A stretch of DNA of 64,000 bases from Thalassotalea sp. PS06 (GCF_007197775.1 NZ_CP041638.1:3348001-3412000); one strand, 5' to 3'. Positions 1 through 9,403 are shown, counted from the first letter of the stretch. Made by a program: numbers and translations. The notes: generated from the sequence alone by a model not told the origin.

Positions 1-1425
1 GACGACCTACTAATGGAATACATGGAAGGTGTTGAGCCTACTGAAGAGCAAATCAAAGCATGTATCCGTAAAGGTACTAACGAATTGTTGTTCTTCCCTA
101 CTTACTGTGGTTCTGCTTTCAAAAACAAAGGTATGCAACTTCTTCTTGATGCTGTTGTTGATTACTTACCAGCTCCAACAGAAGTTCCACCGCAGCCTCT
201 TACTGACGAAGAAGGTGAGCCAACTGGCGAATTCGCTCTGGTTGACGCTGATGAGCCGTTCCGTGCGCTTGCATTCAAAATTATGGATGACCGTTTCGGT
301 GCTCTTACTTTCGTACGTATCTACTCAGGTCGTATTAAGAAAGGTGATACCGTTCTTAACTCTTTCACTGGTAAAACTGAACGTATCGGCCGTATGGTTG
401 AAATGCAGGCAGAAGACCGTACTGAGCTAACTGAAGCACAGGCCGGTGACATCCTTGCAATCGTTGGTATGAAGAATGTACAGACTGGTCACACGTTATG
501 TGATGTTAAACAGCCATGTACACTTGAAGCTATGGTATTCCCAGAGCCGGTAATCTCAATCGCGGTTGCACCAAAAGATAAAGGTTCAACTGAGAAAATG
601 GGTATCGCTATCGGTAAGATGGTTGCTGAAGATCCAACGTTCCAGGTTGAAACTGACGAAGATTCTGGTGAAACCATCCTTAAGGGTATGGGTGAATTAC
701 ACCTTGATATCAAAGTAGATATCTTGAAGCGTACTTACGGCGTTGAACTAGAAGTTGGTAAGCCTCAGGTAGCATACCGTGAGACTATCACTCAGCCTGT
801 AGAAGATTCTTACACGCACAAGAAACAATCTGGTGGTTCTGGTCAGTTCGGTAAGATTGATTACCGCATCAAGCCAGGCGAGCCTAACTCTGGCTTCACT
901 TTCACCTCAACTGTTGTTGGTGGTAACGTACCGAAAGAATTCTTCCCGGCTATCGAGAAGGGTTTCAAAGGAATGATGGACGAAGGTGTTCTAGCAGGCT
1001 TCCCAGTACTAGATGTTGAAGTTGAGCTATACGATGGTGGTTTCCACGCCGTTGACTCATCTGCAGTAGCGTTCGAAATCGCAGCTAAAGGTGCGTTCCG
1101 TCAGTCTATCCCGAAAGCTGGTCCTCAGTTAATTGAGCCAATCATGAAGGTGGACGTATTCACTCCTGAAGATCACGTTGGTGACGTAATCGGTGACTTG
1201 AACCGTCGTCGCGGTATGATCAAAGATCAGGAAGCTGGTACTACTGGCGTTCGCATTAAAGCAGACGTTCCTCTATCAGAAATGTTCGGTTATATCGGAC
1301 ACCTGCGTACTATGACTTCAGGTCGTGGTCAGTTCTCTATGGAGTTCAGCCACTACAACCCGTGTCCTAACAACGTAGCTGAAGAAGTTATCGCTGAAGT
1401 TAAAGAGCGTAACGCTAAGAAGTAA
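1..1425 (+). CDS. fusA2: Elongation factor G, second paralogue (5' end outside window)
   Basis: The frame is open from base 1, so the start and the GTPase domain P-loop lie upstream; about 474 C-terminal residues are visible. They cover the end of the G domain ([17 protein letters not shown]), domain II ([22 protein letters not shown]), domain III (MGELHLDI), domain IV ([11 protein letters not shown]) and domain V ([10 protein letters not shown]). EF-G drives ribosome translocation and, with RRF, recycling. The sequence clearly differs from the EF-G at 6664-8769 (for example [21 protein letters not shown] against [19 protein letters not shown]), so it is a paralogue of the EF-G2 type found in many marine gammaproteobacteria, not a recent duplicate. 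It is followed closely by a strong terminator. Division of labour with the main EF-G cannot be read from sequence. Confidence 0.93.
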   Translation, partial: DDLLMEYMEGVEPTEEQIKACIRKGTNELLFFPTYCGSAFKNKGMQLLLDAVVDYLPAPTEVPPQPLTDEEGEPTGEFALVDADEPFRALAFKIMDDRFGALTFVRIYSGRIKKGDTVLNSFTGKTERIGRMVEMQAEDRTELTEAQAGDILAIVGMKNVQTGHTLCDVKQPCTLEAMVFPEPVISIAVAPKDKGSTEKMGIAIGKMVAEDPTFQVETDEDSGETILKGMGELHLDIKVDILKRTYGVELEVGKPQVAYRETITQPVEDSYTHKKQSGGSGQFGKIDYRIKPGEPNSGFTFTSTVVGGNVPKEFFPAIEKGFKGMMDEGVLAGFPVLDVEVELYDGGFHAVDSSAVAFEIAAKGAFRQSIPKAGPQLIEPIMKVDVFTPEDHVGDVIGDLNRRRGMIKDQEAGTTGVRIKADVPLSEMFGYIGHLRTMTSGRGQFSMEFSHYNPCPNNVAEEVIAEVKERNAKK

Positions 1426-1445
1426 TTGAGACATCAATTCGTTTG

Positions 1446-1473
1446 AAAAAGCCCCTCACTGAGGGGCTTTTTT
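1446..1473 (+). terminator. Rho-independent terminator of EF-G2 gene
   Basis: GCCCCT-CACTG-AGGGGC stem-loop flanked by A5 and T6, 20 bases after the EF-G2 stop codon. Confidence 0.9.
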
Positions 1474-1543
1474 ATTTCTGTAAATCAACCATACTATTTT
1501 GATATTCGGCACCGACCAAATCATCGATAAGCTAAATAATTCG

Positions 1544-1915
1544 TCAATACAAGGTCCTTAATAAGAAGGTCGCAAAAAGCACCCCAAATATCGCCAGTGA
1601 TCGCAATAAGAGATGTTGATACTTGAGCAGCCACCTAACCGTTTTTTTAAAAACATAGCGACCTTTAATCGCCTCAAACATTGCAGTCAACAGCAAAATA
1701 ACTGCCAGGGTTTTTACTACTAACGGGGTACGGGTATCCTCAGCAAGAAGAAGCAAACCTGCACCTAAAATAACCCTGACAAGAATCGACACATAATGCA
1801 GGCCCGGACGACGATAGTGCCGTTCAATCGCATCAGCAATAATTAACGGCTTGATGACGCCAATAATGCTAATGACAAGCACGCAGGTCGCGAATAAGGT
1901 TATTATGAATATCAT
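1544..1915 (-). CDS. Small hypothetical inner-membrane protein
   Basis: A 123-residue protein with an ATG start. Hydrophobic segments lie at about residues 2-25, 43-60, 66-83 and 103-120, so three or four membrane helices are likely, with short basic loops (RHYRRPG, KGRYVFKKTVR) probably facing the cytoplasm. I do not recognise a named family or catalytic motif. It is convergent with the EF-G2 gene across a terminator and divergent from the PEP-CTERM gene, with an unusually long gap (about 850 bases) upstream. Function unknown. Confidence 0.65.
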   Translation of the reverse strand: MIFIITLFATCVLVISIIGVIKPLIIADAIERHYRRPGLHYVSILVRVILGAGLLLLAEDTRTPLVVKTLAVILLLTAMFEAIKGRYVFKKTVRWLLKYQHLLLRSLAIFGVLFATFLLRTLY

Positions 1916-2290
1916 CGAGCCAGGTTCATTAAGCAGAGTATTTCATCAGTATACGCAATATTTTTAATGTCGATGGTTAACTTGATGAACTGTCAGAGTT
2001 TTTAACGCTTTTAATATCAAATGCCTCAACTTTAAAAACCAGGATAGAACGAAAGCACTCTGTCTATTAAAAATAGTGACTTAGAGTTGATGCTATATTT
2101 TTTATTTATCCTGTTTAAAAAAGGATTAACTAAAATAAAAGACAAACCAACAGGTTAATTGTCAAATTCTCTAACAACCTTTATTCTTCTGCACTTCCAA
2201 GCAATAACTTAAAGACGTTGGTCTAACTTTGAACCCTAAAACCATTCAATGCTTATCGACAATCGTTTGAATTCTTTGTTGTCATCTTTC

Positions 2291-2310
2291 TTAACTCTGT
2301 AAAGAGTTAA
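2291..2310. promoter_or_regulatory. Perfect 20-bp inverted repeat, possible enhancer-binding site
   Basis: TTAACTCT-GTAA-AGAGTTAA, 8-bp perfect arms, 37 bases upstream of the -24 element. The position fits an upstream activator site for a sigma-54 activator, although it is somewhat closer than is typical. The link is an inference. Confidence 0.4.
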
Positions 2311-2347
2311 CCGCCTTAACATGTTGTTTTAATTACCCAACAAATTC

Positions 2348-2363
2348 TGGCACAAGCTTTGCA
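2348..2363 (+). promoter_or_regulatory. Sigma-54 (RpoN) promoter, -24/-12
   Basis: TGGCAC-N5-TTGCA, an exact match to the conserved -24 (TGGCAC) and -12 (TTGCA) elements with correct spacing. Expected transcription start is near 2374. PEP-CTERM genes in exopolysaccharide-producing bacteria are known to be RpoN-dependent through the PrsK/PrsR two-component pair, which fits the gene at 2763. Confidence 0.75.
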
Positions 2364-2762
2364 AGCCACAGTCTGCTACTTCGATAAGGTAAATTAACAA
2401 AAAGAAACGTCACCTTCAGTTCGTTGACAGGCATTACTTGATGTCTTGTTAATTTCTAATTAGCTTTTAGCCATTCAAATAAAAAAATGACTACTCGCTA
2501 TCTATGAATATACCTAATCATAACCTGGACAAAGTTAATTACGCGGTTGTTTTCATCTGCGTCATTGATCGTTTTTTAGGTTGAAAAGTTCAGCACCCTC
2601 TTATCAGGATTGGATTATTCAATTAATTAACTGATTGGAGTAGCTCTCGGGCCAGAAAGGAGTCAATTGGCCTTTTCAGGCGGGATGCTAAATAAAGCTC
2701 TCTTACAGTGACTAGTCTTAGTTGCAGGTAATGAGGTAAATCAAATAGATAAGGAATGTATA

Positions 2763-3431
2763 ATGTCTTTTAAAAAAGTAATTACCGGACTTATTTTCAC
2801 GACTTTATCGTTCGTTGCGATTAACGCGAATGCGGCATTAATGAATGTCGGCGGCGTTGAAGTTATGGTTGCTGATGTCGATAAATACGGTAAAGGACCT
2901 TCATCTGAGGGAACACCGCCAGAGCTACTAAGCTTTTTTAGCGGTGCGAATATCATGTCAGACTCAAACTCAGATTATGAATTCACAATCACTTTCTTAT
3001 ATAAGCAAGCTGGATTTGAAAACGTATTCAGAGCTCCTGATGGTCAAACCCTGGACACCGACGCCGCGGCAAATACCATGATAAGTGGCACTTTCAGCGT
3101 TGGCGCAGGCGATTATCTGACCTTTAGCTTTGGCGCAAATTGTGATGCTACCTTCATGGGTTGCACCGATGTCGCTAACGGCATGAACACCGACAGTGAA
3201 AGCTCCTCTAACGCCAACTTCGCAGTATCTGAGATTATGATATCTGGCGATGAGACTTCATTCTACTTGTTCCTGAACGACACAGGTGCGGGTCCTGACG
3301 TAGACTTTGATGACTTAATTGTTTTTGTACAATTAGTTGACGTTACAGAGCCTCCAGCGAACGTACCGGAGCCTTCAACAATCTTATTGTTAGCTCTAAG
3401 TGCACTGGGTTTCGCTCGCTTCAAAAAATAA
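2763..3431 (+). CDS. PEP-CTERM sorting domain protein
   Basis: A 222-residue exported protein. An N-terminal signal peptide (residues 1-24, ending NANA-A) is followed by a low-complexity, acidic, probably beta-rich body with two Cys (around 120-126). The C-terminus is a classic PEP-CTERM signal: VPEPST, a hydrophobic stretch, then ARFKK. Such tails are recognised by an exosortase (EpsH/XrtA type) that cleaves near the PEP motif and hands the protein to the cell envelope or extracellular matrix; the exosortase itself is not in this window. The gene stands alone, has a good sigma-54 promoter 400 bases upstream and a terminator right after the stop. The body matches no domain I can name. Confidence 0.88.
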   Translation: MSFKKVITGLIFTTLSFVAINANAALMNVGGVEVMVADVDKYGKGPSSEGTPPELLSFFSGANIMSDSNSDYEFTITFLYKQAGFENVFRAPDGQTLDTDAAANTMISGTFSVGAGDYLTFSFGANCDATFMGCTDVANGMNTDSESSSNANFAVSEIMISGDETSFYLFLNDTGAGPDVDFDDLIVFVQLVDVTEPPANVPEPSTILLLALSALGFARFKK

Positions 3432-3451
3432 CTTAAAAAATCTAACCCAGA

Positions 3452-3478
3452 AAAAAGCCGGGTAAATCCCGGCTTTTT
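3452..3478. terminator. Bidirectional terminator between PEP-CTERM and SPFH genes
   Basis: GCCGGG-TAAAT-CCCGGC stem with A-run before and T5 after; it sits between convergent genes and can serve both. Confidence 0.88.
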
Positions 3479-3479
3479 A

Positions 3480-4322
3480 TTATCTTGATTTAGGGTCGAG
3501 TATCATACTCATACTCTGCATATTTGCCGGCACGACTACAACCTGCCCTTCATTTTGAGCAAATTGTTTCAAGGCTTCATTGAGCTCATGTTGCAAGTAT
3601 TCCGGAGTTAGCGATGAATTAATGATCGCGTTAGCTTCGGCAATCCCTCTGGCCCTGGCAATTTCTATTTCGGCATCTTTACCCGCGATTTCTACTTCTA
3701 CTTTCTTTGCCTCAAGCGTTTTTTGGGCCTGTACCGCTTTTTGGATCGCAGCTTCTATGGTTGGATCGGTATTAAGCGCTCTAATCGCCACACGAGTTAT
3801 GGTAAAAATTCCAGGATCTTTATCGTCCAGCTTGGTCTGCAGCTCTGCTGTTATTCCAGCTCTCAATTCATCCCGATTTCGATGCAAATCCAATGAGTCG
3901 ATTTTAGTAACTTCTTCATAGATTACATCCCGGCCCTCTCTATAGACGATATTGTATGCTGGTAATAACGCATCCGCTCCTTTTTGGTAAGAGGCCGCGT
4001 ACTTCACCATAGTCTCAGCAATTTTATCGGCCTGAACTTTATAAAAAACACTAATATCTAAATCCTGTAACCTTAAATTATCACGCGCCTTAGGTCGCAA
4101 ATCGTTAAAATCTATAGCTATCTCTTTCGCAGAAAACTCATAAGCTTGAGTGAAAATCGGAAGTTTCCAGTTCAAACCGGCTGACACCTCTTCCAAGTCT
4201 ACATTACCGAGTGTTTTCTTAACGGCTACATGGCCCGTATCGATAATAAACCAACTACTAAATATGATGACCAAAGTGATTAAAGCGAATATGGCAGACA
4301 GGATATTTGAAGCTCTCATCAA
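3480..4322 (-). CDS. Prohibitin-like SPFH/Band 7 membrane protein
   Basis: A 280-residue protein with one N-terminal membrane helix (about residues 8-28) followed by an SPFH/Band 7 domain (VAVKKTLGNVDLEEVSAG... through GIFTITRVAIRAL) and an Ala/Glu/Lys-rich coiled coil (about 190-235, AQKTLEAKKVEVEIAGKDAE). The length and the ending (VVVVPANMQSM) agree with bacterial prohibitin homologues, which form membrane-anchored rings or scaffolds and often partner with FtsH-type proteases or envelope stress factors. The start ATG encodes MMRASN. It lies 33 bases downstream of the DUF2007 gene on the same strand and probably shares its transcript. The exact cellular role is not inferable. Confidence 0.85.
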   Translation of the reverse strand: MMRASNILSAIFALITLVIIFSSWFIIDTGHVAVKKTLGNVDLEEVSAGLNWKLPIFTQAYEFSAKEIAIDFNDLRPKARDNLRLQDLDISVFYKVQADKIAETMVKYAASYQKGADALLPAYNIVYREGRDVIYEEVTKIDSLDLHRNRDELRAGITAELQTKLDDKDPGIFTITRVAIRALNTDPTIEAAIQKAVQAQKTLEAKKVEVEIAGKDAEIEIARARGIAEANAIINSSLTPEYLQHELNEALKQFAQNEGQVVVVPANMQSMSMILDPKSR

Positions 4323-4355
4323 TAGAGTCCTTATTATTATTTTAGATAATGGAGA

Positions 4356-4658
4356 TTAATCTCTGGGATGCTGACATTGCCAGCAAATTTCAAAAGAAGG
4401 GGCGTTAAACTCTTTACAGGAAGGACAACACCACTCTTCGCCTTGAGGAGCGTCAGCGTTGGCAATCAATTCTTTTGCCTTAGGAATTTGTTTAGGATTA
4501 ACGACCCAAAGCTCGGGCCACGTTTCAAATACAGGGACATCACCACTGGCTCCGGATAGAAACTGATTTTTTATCTTCGTCTCGATCCCTTCCAGTGCTA
4601 ATAGATTTTGCATATGTTCAACAAAAAAAAGATGTTGGTGACTATATAGCTTTTCCAA
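4356..4658 (-). CDS. DUF2007 putative signal-transducing protein with C-terminal zinc ribbon
   Basis: A 100-residue protein. The N-terminal half (LYSHQHLFFVEHMQNLLALE, then NQFLSGA and WPELWVV) matches the DUF2007 fold, a ferredoxin-like domain related to PII-type signal proteins. The last 25 residues hold a zinc ribbon, WCCPSCKEFNAPSFEICWQC, of the RanBP2-like C-x2-C-x10-C-x2-C type. The family alignment runs to the very first residues, so the TTG at 4658 is the likely start, with AAGGGA a few bases upstream. It is followed by the prohibitin gene on the same strand. The function of the family is unproven. Confidence 0.8.
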   Translation of the reverse strand: MEKLYSHQHLFFVEHMQNLLALEGIETKIKNQFLSGASGDVPVFETWPELWVVNPKQIPKAKELIANADAPQGEEWCCPSCKEFNAPSFEICWQCQHPRD

Positions 4659-4869
4659 AGTCCATTCCCTTACGCGTTAACTTAGTCAAGGTTAAAGGTT
4701 TCTGTAGGTAAAAGCTAGTTGTGTGATTTTGGTTGGCAAGGGGACTGGAAAGATAGTGCTAGGTGTTAGTTGGTAGTATTTCAGAGGAAGATTGAGGTTA
4801 AAGAGATAGTTGGGATGATTCGAGATCTTGCTGGTTGTGTGAGACAAGATTTTCCTGCTTGGGGATGCA

Positions 4870-5174
4870 GGCAGTACGACTCAAGAAAATCATGAAATGA
4901 TTTTTCCAAATGCCAGAGTCATTTGGCGATTCGTTTTTAACAGTAAGTAAAGAGGGAAAGTCGTAAGTGAATATATGGGGATAAAAAAATCACCAAGTGA
5001 TTTTACGATAATTCGGAGCATTATCGAAAATTCTAAAAAATGTACATCGGCACATTTTTCTTAACGAATTTTTCATCGCGGAACACCGTGAGGCGGTTAG
5101 TCTGTTGGTGCACAAACAAAAAGAGCAGCCATTGGCTGCTCTTTTTTGATTTGGTGGTTAAAAAATCAATCGAT
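4870..5174. repeat. Diverged copy A of the post-tuf stem-loop cassette
   Basis: Resembles 5222-5425 in order and sequence: CAGTACGACTC, a GAAAATCAT hairpin, a CCAAATG hairpin, CGATTCG, CGGAACACCG, GTTAGTCTGTTGGTGCACA, the terminator hairpin, then TTTGGTGGTTAAAAAATC. It carries about 100 extra bases with three more hairpins. The homology stops exactly where the tuf stop codon would begin, so it may be the flank of a lost or moved tuf gene (inference). Confidence 0.7.
5118..5147. terminator. Extra copy of tuf terminator hairpin
   Basis: AGAGCAGCC-ATT-GGCTGCTCT with flanking A5 and T6; identical to the hairpin at 5370-5399. The symmetry allows termination on both strands. Confidence 0.8.
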
Positions 5175-5221
5175 GACCACCATGGACGGTGGAAATGCAA
5201 TTAATGCAGGAGCAATCATCT

Positions 5222-5425
5222 GCCAGTACGACTCTGGAAAATCATAAGATGATTTTTCCAAATGCCAGAGACATTTGGCGATTCGCGATAATTTGGCCAT
5301 TAGGACAAATTAAAAAGCGAATCGTCATCACGGAACACCGCTCGGTGGTTAGTCTGTTGGTGCACATACAAAAAGAGCAGCCATTGGCTGCTCTTTTTTG
5401 ATTTGGTGGTTAAAAAATCAATCGA
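5222..5425. repeat. Post-tufA stem-loop cassette, copy B
   Basis: Bases 5260-5425 are identical to 28407-28572 downstream of the second tuf gene. It contains GGAAAATCAT/ATGATTTTTCC, CCAAATG/CATTTGG, and a long hairpin CGATTCGC/GCGAATCG enclosing AATTTG/CAAATT, then the terminator. Confidence 0.85.
5370..5399. terminator. Rho-independent terminator of tufA
   Basis: AGAGCAGCC-ATT-GGCTGCTCT with T/A runs on both sides, 26 bases after the tufA stop. Confidence 0.9.
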
Positions 5426-6610
5426 TTATTCGATGATTTTTGATACAACACCAGCACCAACAGTACGACCACCTTCGCGGATAGCGAAGCGTAAACCTTC
5501 GTCCATCGCGATTGGGTTGATTAGCTCAACAACAAACTTCAAGTTGTCGCCTGGCATTACCATTTCTACACCTTCTGGAAGCTCTACAGCACCAGTGATG
5601 TCAGTCGTACGGAAGTAGAACTGTGGACGGTAGCCTTTGAAGAATGGCGTGTGACGACCACCTTCATCTTTCGTCAATACGTAGACTTCTGACTCGAACT
5701 TAGTGTGAGGAGTGATGGAACCTGGCTTAGCAAGTACCTGACCACGTTGCACTTCATCACGCTTAGTACCACGAAGAAGAACACCACAGTTCTCACCCGC
5801 ACGACCTTCGTCAAGAAGCTTACGGAACATCTCTACACCAGTACAGGTAGTCGTCGTAGTCTCTTTGATACCTACGATTTCTACGTCGTCACCTACACGG
5901 ATGATACCGCGCTCAACACGACCCGTTACAACCGTACCACGACCCTGGATTGAGAATACATCTTCGATTGGAAGAATGAAGTCACCGTCAATCGCACGCT
6001 CTGGCTCTGGGATGTAAGTATCTAAGTGCTCTGCAAGCTCTAGTACTTTCTCTTCCCACTGCGCTTCACCGTTCAATGCACCTAGTGCTGAACCTTGAAC
6101 TACTGGTAAGTCATCACCTGGGAATTCATACTCAGAAAGAAGTTCACGGACTTCCATCTCTACTAGCTCTAGAAGCTCTTCGTCGTCAACCATGTCACAT
6201 TTGTTCATGAATACGATGATGTAAGGTACACCAACCTGACGAGAAAGTAGGATGTGCTCACGGGTCTGTGGCATAGGACCATCAGTCGCCGCTACTACTA
6301 AGATAGCGCCGTCCATCTGGGCTGCACCAGTGATCATGTTTTTAACATAATCCGCGTGACCTGGACAGTCTACGTGCGCGTAGTGACGAGTCGCTGTGTC
6401 ATACTCAATGTGAGAAGTGTTGATGGTGATACCACGCTCGCGCTCTTCTGGAGCGTTATCGATTTGTGCGAAATCACGAACTTCACCACCGTGAGTCTTA
6501 GTCAATACTGCTGAAATCGCAGCTGTAAGTGTTGTCTTACCGTGGTCAACGTGGCCGATTGTACCTACGTTAACGTGCGGTTTGGAACGTTCAAATTTTT
6601 CTTTAGCCAT
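5426..6610 (-). CDS. tufA: Elongation factor Tu (first copy)
   Basis: A 394-residue EF-Tu that delivers aminoacyl-tRNA to the ribosome A site. G1 GHVDHGKT (19-26), G3 DCPGHADY and G4 NKCD are intact, domains II and III follow, and the length is normal. ATG with AAGG about 11 bases upstream. It is the last gene of the rpsL-rpsG-fusA-tufA series, 53 bases after fusA. The protein is identical to that of the copy at 28573-29757; the genes differ at only four third-codon positions (5750, 5873, 6323, 6425), a sign of continuing gene conversion. Unlike many relatives, the S10 ribosomal operon does not follow. Confidence 0.98.
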   Translation of the reverse strand: MAKEKFERSKPHVNVGTIGHVDHGKTTLTAAISAVLTKTHGGEVRDFAQIDNAPEERERGITINTSHIEYDTATRHYAHVDCPGHADYVKNMITGAAQMDGAILVVAATDGPMPQTREHILLSRQVGVPYIIVFMNKCDMVDDEELLELVEMEVRELLSEYEFPGDDLPVVQGSALGALNGEAQWEEKVLELAEHLDTYIPEPERAIDGDFILPIEDVFSIQGRGTVVTGRVERGIIRVGDDVEIVGIKETTTTTCTGVEMFRKLLDEGRAGENCGVLLRGTKRDEVQRGQVLAKPGSITPHTKFESEVYVLTKDEGGRHTPFFKGYRPQFYFRTTDITGAVELPEGVEMVMPGDNLKFVVELINPIAMDEGLRFAIREGGRTVGAGVVSKIIE

Positions 6611-6663
6611 TTTGCTATACCTTAAAGTTATTAAAGGTAAGGGTTACCCCCTTACCAGAAATC

Positions 6664-8769
6664 CTAGCCCACACGAGCCTGACATATTGCGTCTGCAACA
6701 GCCTTTGGAGCTTCATTGTATTGTTTAAACTCCATGGAATAAGAAGCACGCCCTTGCGTAGCACTTCTTAAGTCGGTTGCGTAGCCGAACATTTCAGCTA
6801 ACGGAACCAAAGCGTTTACCAGCTTCATGCCGGCAGGGCCTTCTTCCATTCCCTCGATCATGCCGCGACGACGGTTTAAGTCACCAACAACATCACCCAT
6901 ATTTTCTTCTGGCGTCGTAACTTCCACTTGCATCATTGGCTCAAGCAATACTGGGTTTGCATCGAGAGCACCCTGCTTAAAGCCCAGAGAAGCGGCAACT
7001 TTAAACGCCATTTCATTCGAATCTACGTCATGGAAAGAACCGTCAAATAAGGTGACCTTGATATCCAACATAGGGAAACCAGCAAGTACACCATTATCCA
7101 TTTGTTCTTCACAGCCTTTCTCGACAGCACCCCAATATTCTCTAGGAACGGCGCCACCAACAATCTCGCTTTCAAACTGGAAGCCTGAACCTTCTTCAAG
7201 AGGCTCCATCTTGAGCCAGACGTGACCAAACTGACCACGACCACCAGACTGACGTACAAACTTACCTTCAGCTTCAACCGACTTACGGATCGTTTCGCGA
7301 TAAGAAACCTGAGGTTTACCAACATTACAGTCGACTTTAAACTCACGCTTCATACGGTCAACGATGATATCCAGGTGTAGTTCACCCATACCGGAGATAA
7401 TGGTTTGTCCGGTTTCTTCATCGGTTTCTACTCTGAACGATGGATCTTCTGCAGCCAGTTTACCCAAAGCAATGCCCATTTTTTCCTGGTCAGCTTTGGT
7501 TTTTGGCTCTACCGCAACCGAGATAACCGGCTCCGGGAATTCCATACGTTCCAGGGTAATTACATTGTTTGGATCACATAAAGTGTCACCAGTAGTGACA
7601 TCTTTAAGGCCGATTAACGCTGCAATGTCGCCTGCTCGAACTTCTTTAATTTCTTCGCGGTTATTGGAGTGCATCTGTACGATACGACCGATACGCTCTT
7701 TTTTCCCTTTAACCGGGTTATATACCGCGTCACCTGAATTCACGATACCACTGTATACACGAATAAAGGTTAACGTACCGACGAAAGGATCGGTGGCAAT
7801 TTTAAATGCCAGAGATGCAAACGGCGCATTATCGTCCGCTTCACGAGTACCTTCGGTCTCGTCCTTATCGTCATTAATACCCTTGATAGCCTCAACTTCA
7901 GTTGGCGATGGCATATATTCAATAACACCATCCAATACCGCCTGAACGCCCTTGTTTTTAAAGGCTGAGCCACAGGTACATAAAATAATTTCGTTGTTTA
8001 ACGTACGAGCTCGAAGACCGGCTTTAATATCCGCTTCTGATAAATCACCCTCTTCCAGGTATTTATCCATTAGCTCGTCACTTGCTTCGGCAGCGGATTC
8101 AATAAGATGCTCGCGCCATTCTTCAGCAAGGTCCTGCATATCGGCAGGGATCTCTTCGTAGTTAAAAGTCATTCCCTGGTCTGCTTCATTCCAGTTAATG
8201 GCTTTCATCTTGATAAGATCAACAACGCCGGTGAACTCCTCTTCCGCACCAATGGCTAATTGCATAGGCACTGGATTCGCGCCGAGGCGATCTTTCATTT
8301 GTTCAACGACATTTAAAAAGCTTGCTCCTGCACGGTCCATCTTGTTGACGAAAACCATACGTGGAACGGAATATTTTTCCATCTGCCGCCAAACAGTTTC
8401 TGTTTGCGGCTGGACTCCAGAGGATGCACATAATACAAGTACGGCACCATCTAAAACACGTAAAGAACGCTCTACCTCAATCGTAAAGTCTACGTGACCT
8501 GGAGTATCGATGATATTGATTCGGTGGTCAGGAAATTGACCTTCCATACCCTTCCAAAAACAAGTGGTAGCAGCAGAGGTGATAGTAATACCACGTTCCT
8601 GTTCCTGCTCCATCCAGTCCATGGTAGCGGCACCATCATGTACCTCACCGATTTTATGTGACAAACCGGTATAGAACAGTACACGTTCGGTGGTTGTGGT
8701 TTTACCAGCATCTACGTGAGCACAGATACCGATGTTACGGTAGCGCTCAATAGGAGTTGTACGAGCCAC
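6664..8769 (-). CDS. fusA: Elongation factor G (main copy)
   Basis: A 701-residue EF-G, the GTPase that translocates tRNA and mRNA on the ribosome. G1 AHVDAGKT (17-24), G3 DTPGHVDF, G4 NKMD, domain II (LTFIRVYSG), domain III (MGELHLDI), domain IV ([11 protein letters not shown]) and domain V (GDLNRRRGM) are complete. It sits between rpsG (77 bases upstream) and tufA in the standard str order, so it is the housekeeping EF-G. The second EF-G ends 5.2 kb away at 1425. Confidence 0.98.
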   Translation of the reverse strand: MARTTPIERYRNIGICAHVDAGKTTTTERVLFYTGLSHKIGEVHDGAATMDWMEQEQERGITITSAATTCFWKGMEGQFPDHRINIIDTPGHVDFTIEVERSLRVLDGAVLVLCASSGVQPQTETVWRQMEKYSVPRMVFVNKMDRAGASFLNVVEQMKDRLGANPVPMQLAIGAEEEFTGVVDLIKMKAINWNEADQGMTFNYEEIPADMQDLAEEWREHLIESAAEASDELMDKYLEEGDLSEADIKAGLRARTLNNEIILCTCGSAFKNKGVQAVLDGVIEYMPSPTEVEAIKGINDDKDETEGTREADDNAPFASLAFKIATDPFVGTLTFIRVYSGIVNSGDAVYNPVKGKKERIGRIVQMHSNNREEIKEVRAGDIAALIGLKDVTTGDTLCDPNNVITLERMEFPEPVISVAVEPKTKADQEKMGIALGKLAAEDPSFRVETDEETGQTIISGMGELHLDIIVDRMKREFKVDCNVGKPQVSYRETIRKSVEAEGKFVRQSGGRGQFGHVWLKMEPLEEGSGFQFESEIVGGAVPREYWGAVEKGCEEQMDNGVLAGFPMLDIKVTLFDGSFHDVDSNEMAFKVAASLGFKQGALDANPVLLEPMMQVEVTTPEENMGDVVGDLNRRRGMIEGMEEGPAGMKLVNALVPLAEMFGYATDLRSATQGRASYSMEFKQYNEAPKAVADAICQARVG

Positions 8770-8846
8770 AATAGTATCCTCTTCCCAAGGTGTGAAACCT
8801 TAGATTGCAGAAAAGGGTAGTCACAAAAGTGACTACCCTAGAGTTA

Positions 8847-9320
8847 TTACCAACGGTAATGTGCGAACGCTTTGTTCGCTTCAGCCATACGGTGAACGTC
8901 TTCACGTTTCTTAACCGCAGAGCCTTTGTTGTCAGACGCATCTAGCATTTCGTTTGCCAGGCGCTGAGCCATTGATTTTTCACCACGTTTACGAGCAGCT
9001 TCAACTAACCAGCGCATAGCTAGCGCGTTACGACGAACTGGACGAACTTCAACTGGAACCTGATAAGTAGAACCACCTACACGACGAGATTTAACTTCCA
9101 CTTGTGGGCGGATGTTCTCTAGTGCAGTTTCGAAAAGATCTAAGTGTTCTTTTTCAGATTGTTTCTCAGCTAAGATGTCTAGTGCACCGTATACGATTTT
9201 TTCAGCTGTAGATTTTTTACCATCAACCATTAGGATGTTGATGAATTTTGCAAGTAGTTCAGATTTGAACTTAGGATCAGGTAAAATTTTACGCTGACCT
9301 ACAACACGTCTTCTTGGCAT
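8847..9320 (-). CDS. rpsG: 30S ribosomal protein S7
   Basis: A 157-residue S7 ([43 protein letters not shown]), the primary binder of the 16S 3' domain that organises the head of the 30S subunit. It lies 83 bases after rpsL in the str operon. In E. coli S7 is the translational repressor of this operon; whether that holds here cannot be seen directly. Confidence 0.98.
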   Translation of the reverse strand: MPRRRVVGQRKILPDPKFKSELLAKFINILMVDGKKSTAEKIVYGALDILAEKQSEKEHLDLFETALENIRPQVEVKSRRVGGSTYQVPVEVRPVRRNALAMRWLVEAARKRGEKSMAQRLANEMLDASDNKGSAVKKREDVHRMAEANKAFAHYRW

Positions 9321-9403
9321 TTCTCAATACTCCGATAATATTTCAGGAATTTCCCAAAACAATTGTTGTTTCTAAATGTTTGGCCTTACTTGACGGAGTT
9401 CCG

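Larger units (their letters stand above)
1916..2762. other. Long AT-rich intergenic region with a sigma-54 promoter and long leader
   Basis: No open frame with coding character was found. The right half holds an inverted repeat (2291-2310), a sigma-54 type promoter (2348-2363) and a leader of about 390 bases before the PEP-CTERM start at 2763. The leader contains GGCCA...TGGCC followed by TTTT (about 2650-2677), a possible hairpin; it did not match any riboswitch core I know. The left half, 1916-2290, shows nothing specific. Confidence 0.6.
4659..5425. other. Long intergenic region of stem-loops downstream of tufA
   Basis: There is no coding frame. From 4870 the region is made of consecutive stem-loops, including GAAAATCAT/ATGATTTTTC, CCAAATG/CATTTGG, AAATCAC-CAA-GTGATTT, CGATAAT/ATTATCG and AAAAATGT/ACATTTTT, and two copies of the tuf terminator. 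It is built from two related cassettes (4870-5174 and 5222-5425) listed separately. In 4659-4869 I see only a G/T-rich plus strand. Confidence 0.7.

Noticed and set aside
2580..2762. Cyclic-di-GMP or other riboswitch in the PEP-CTERM leader
   Set aside because: I looked for the GEMM core and other known cores and found none; only a weak hairpin is present.
4941..5110. A degraded third tuf gene upstream of cassette A
   Set aside because: Only tuf 3' flank, not tuf coding sequence, is recognisable; a lost copy remains speculation.
6827..8497. Long antisense frames opposite fusA (also opposite tuf, rpoB, rpoC)
   Set aside because: They are shadows produced by the codon bias of highly expressed genes; no homology in the translated sequence.
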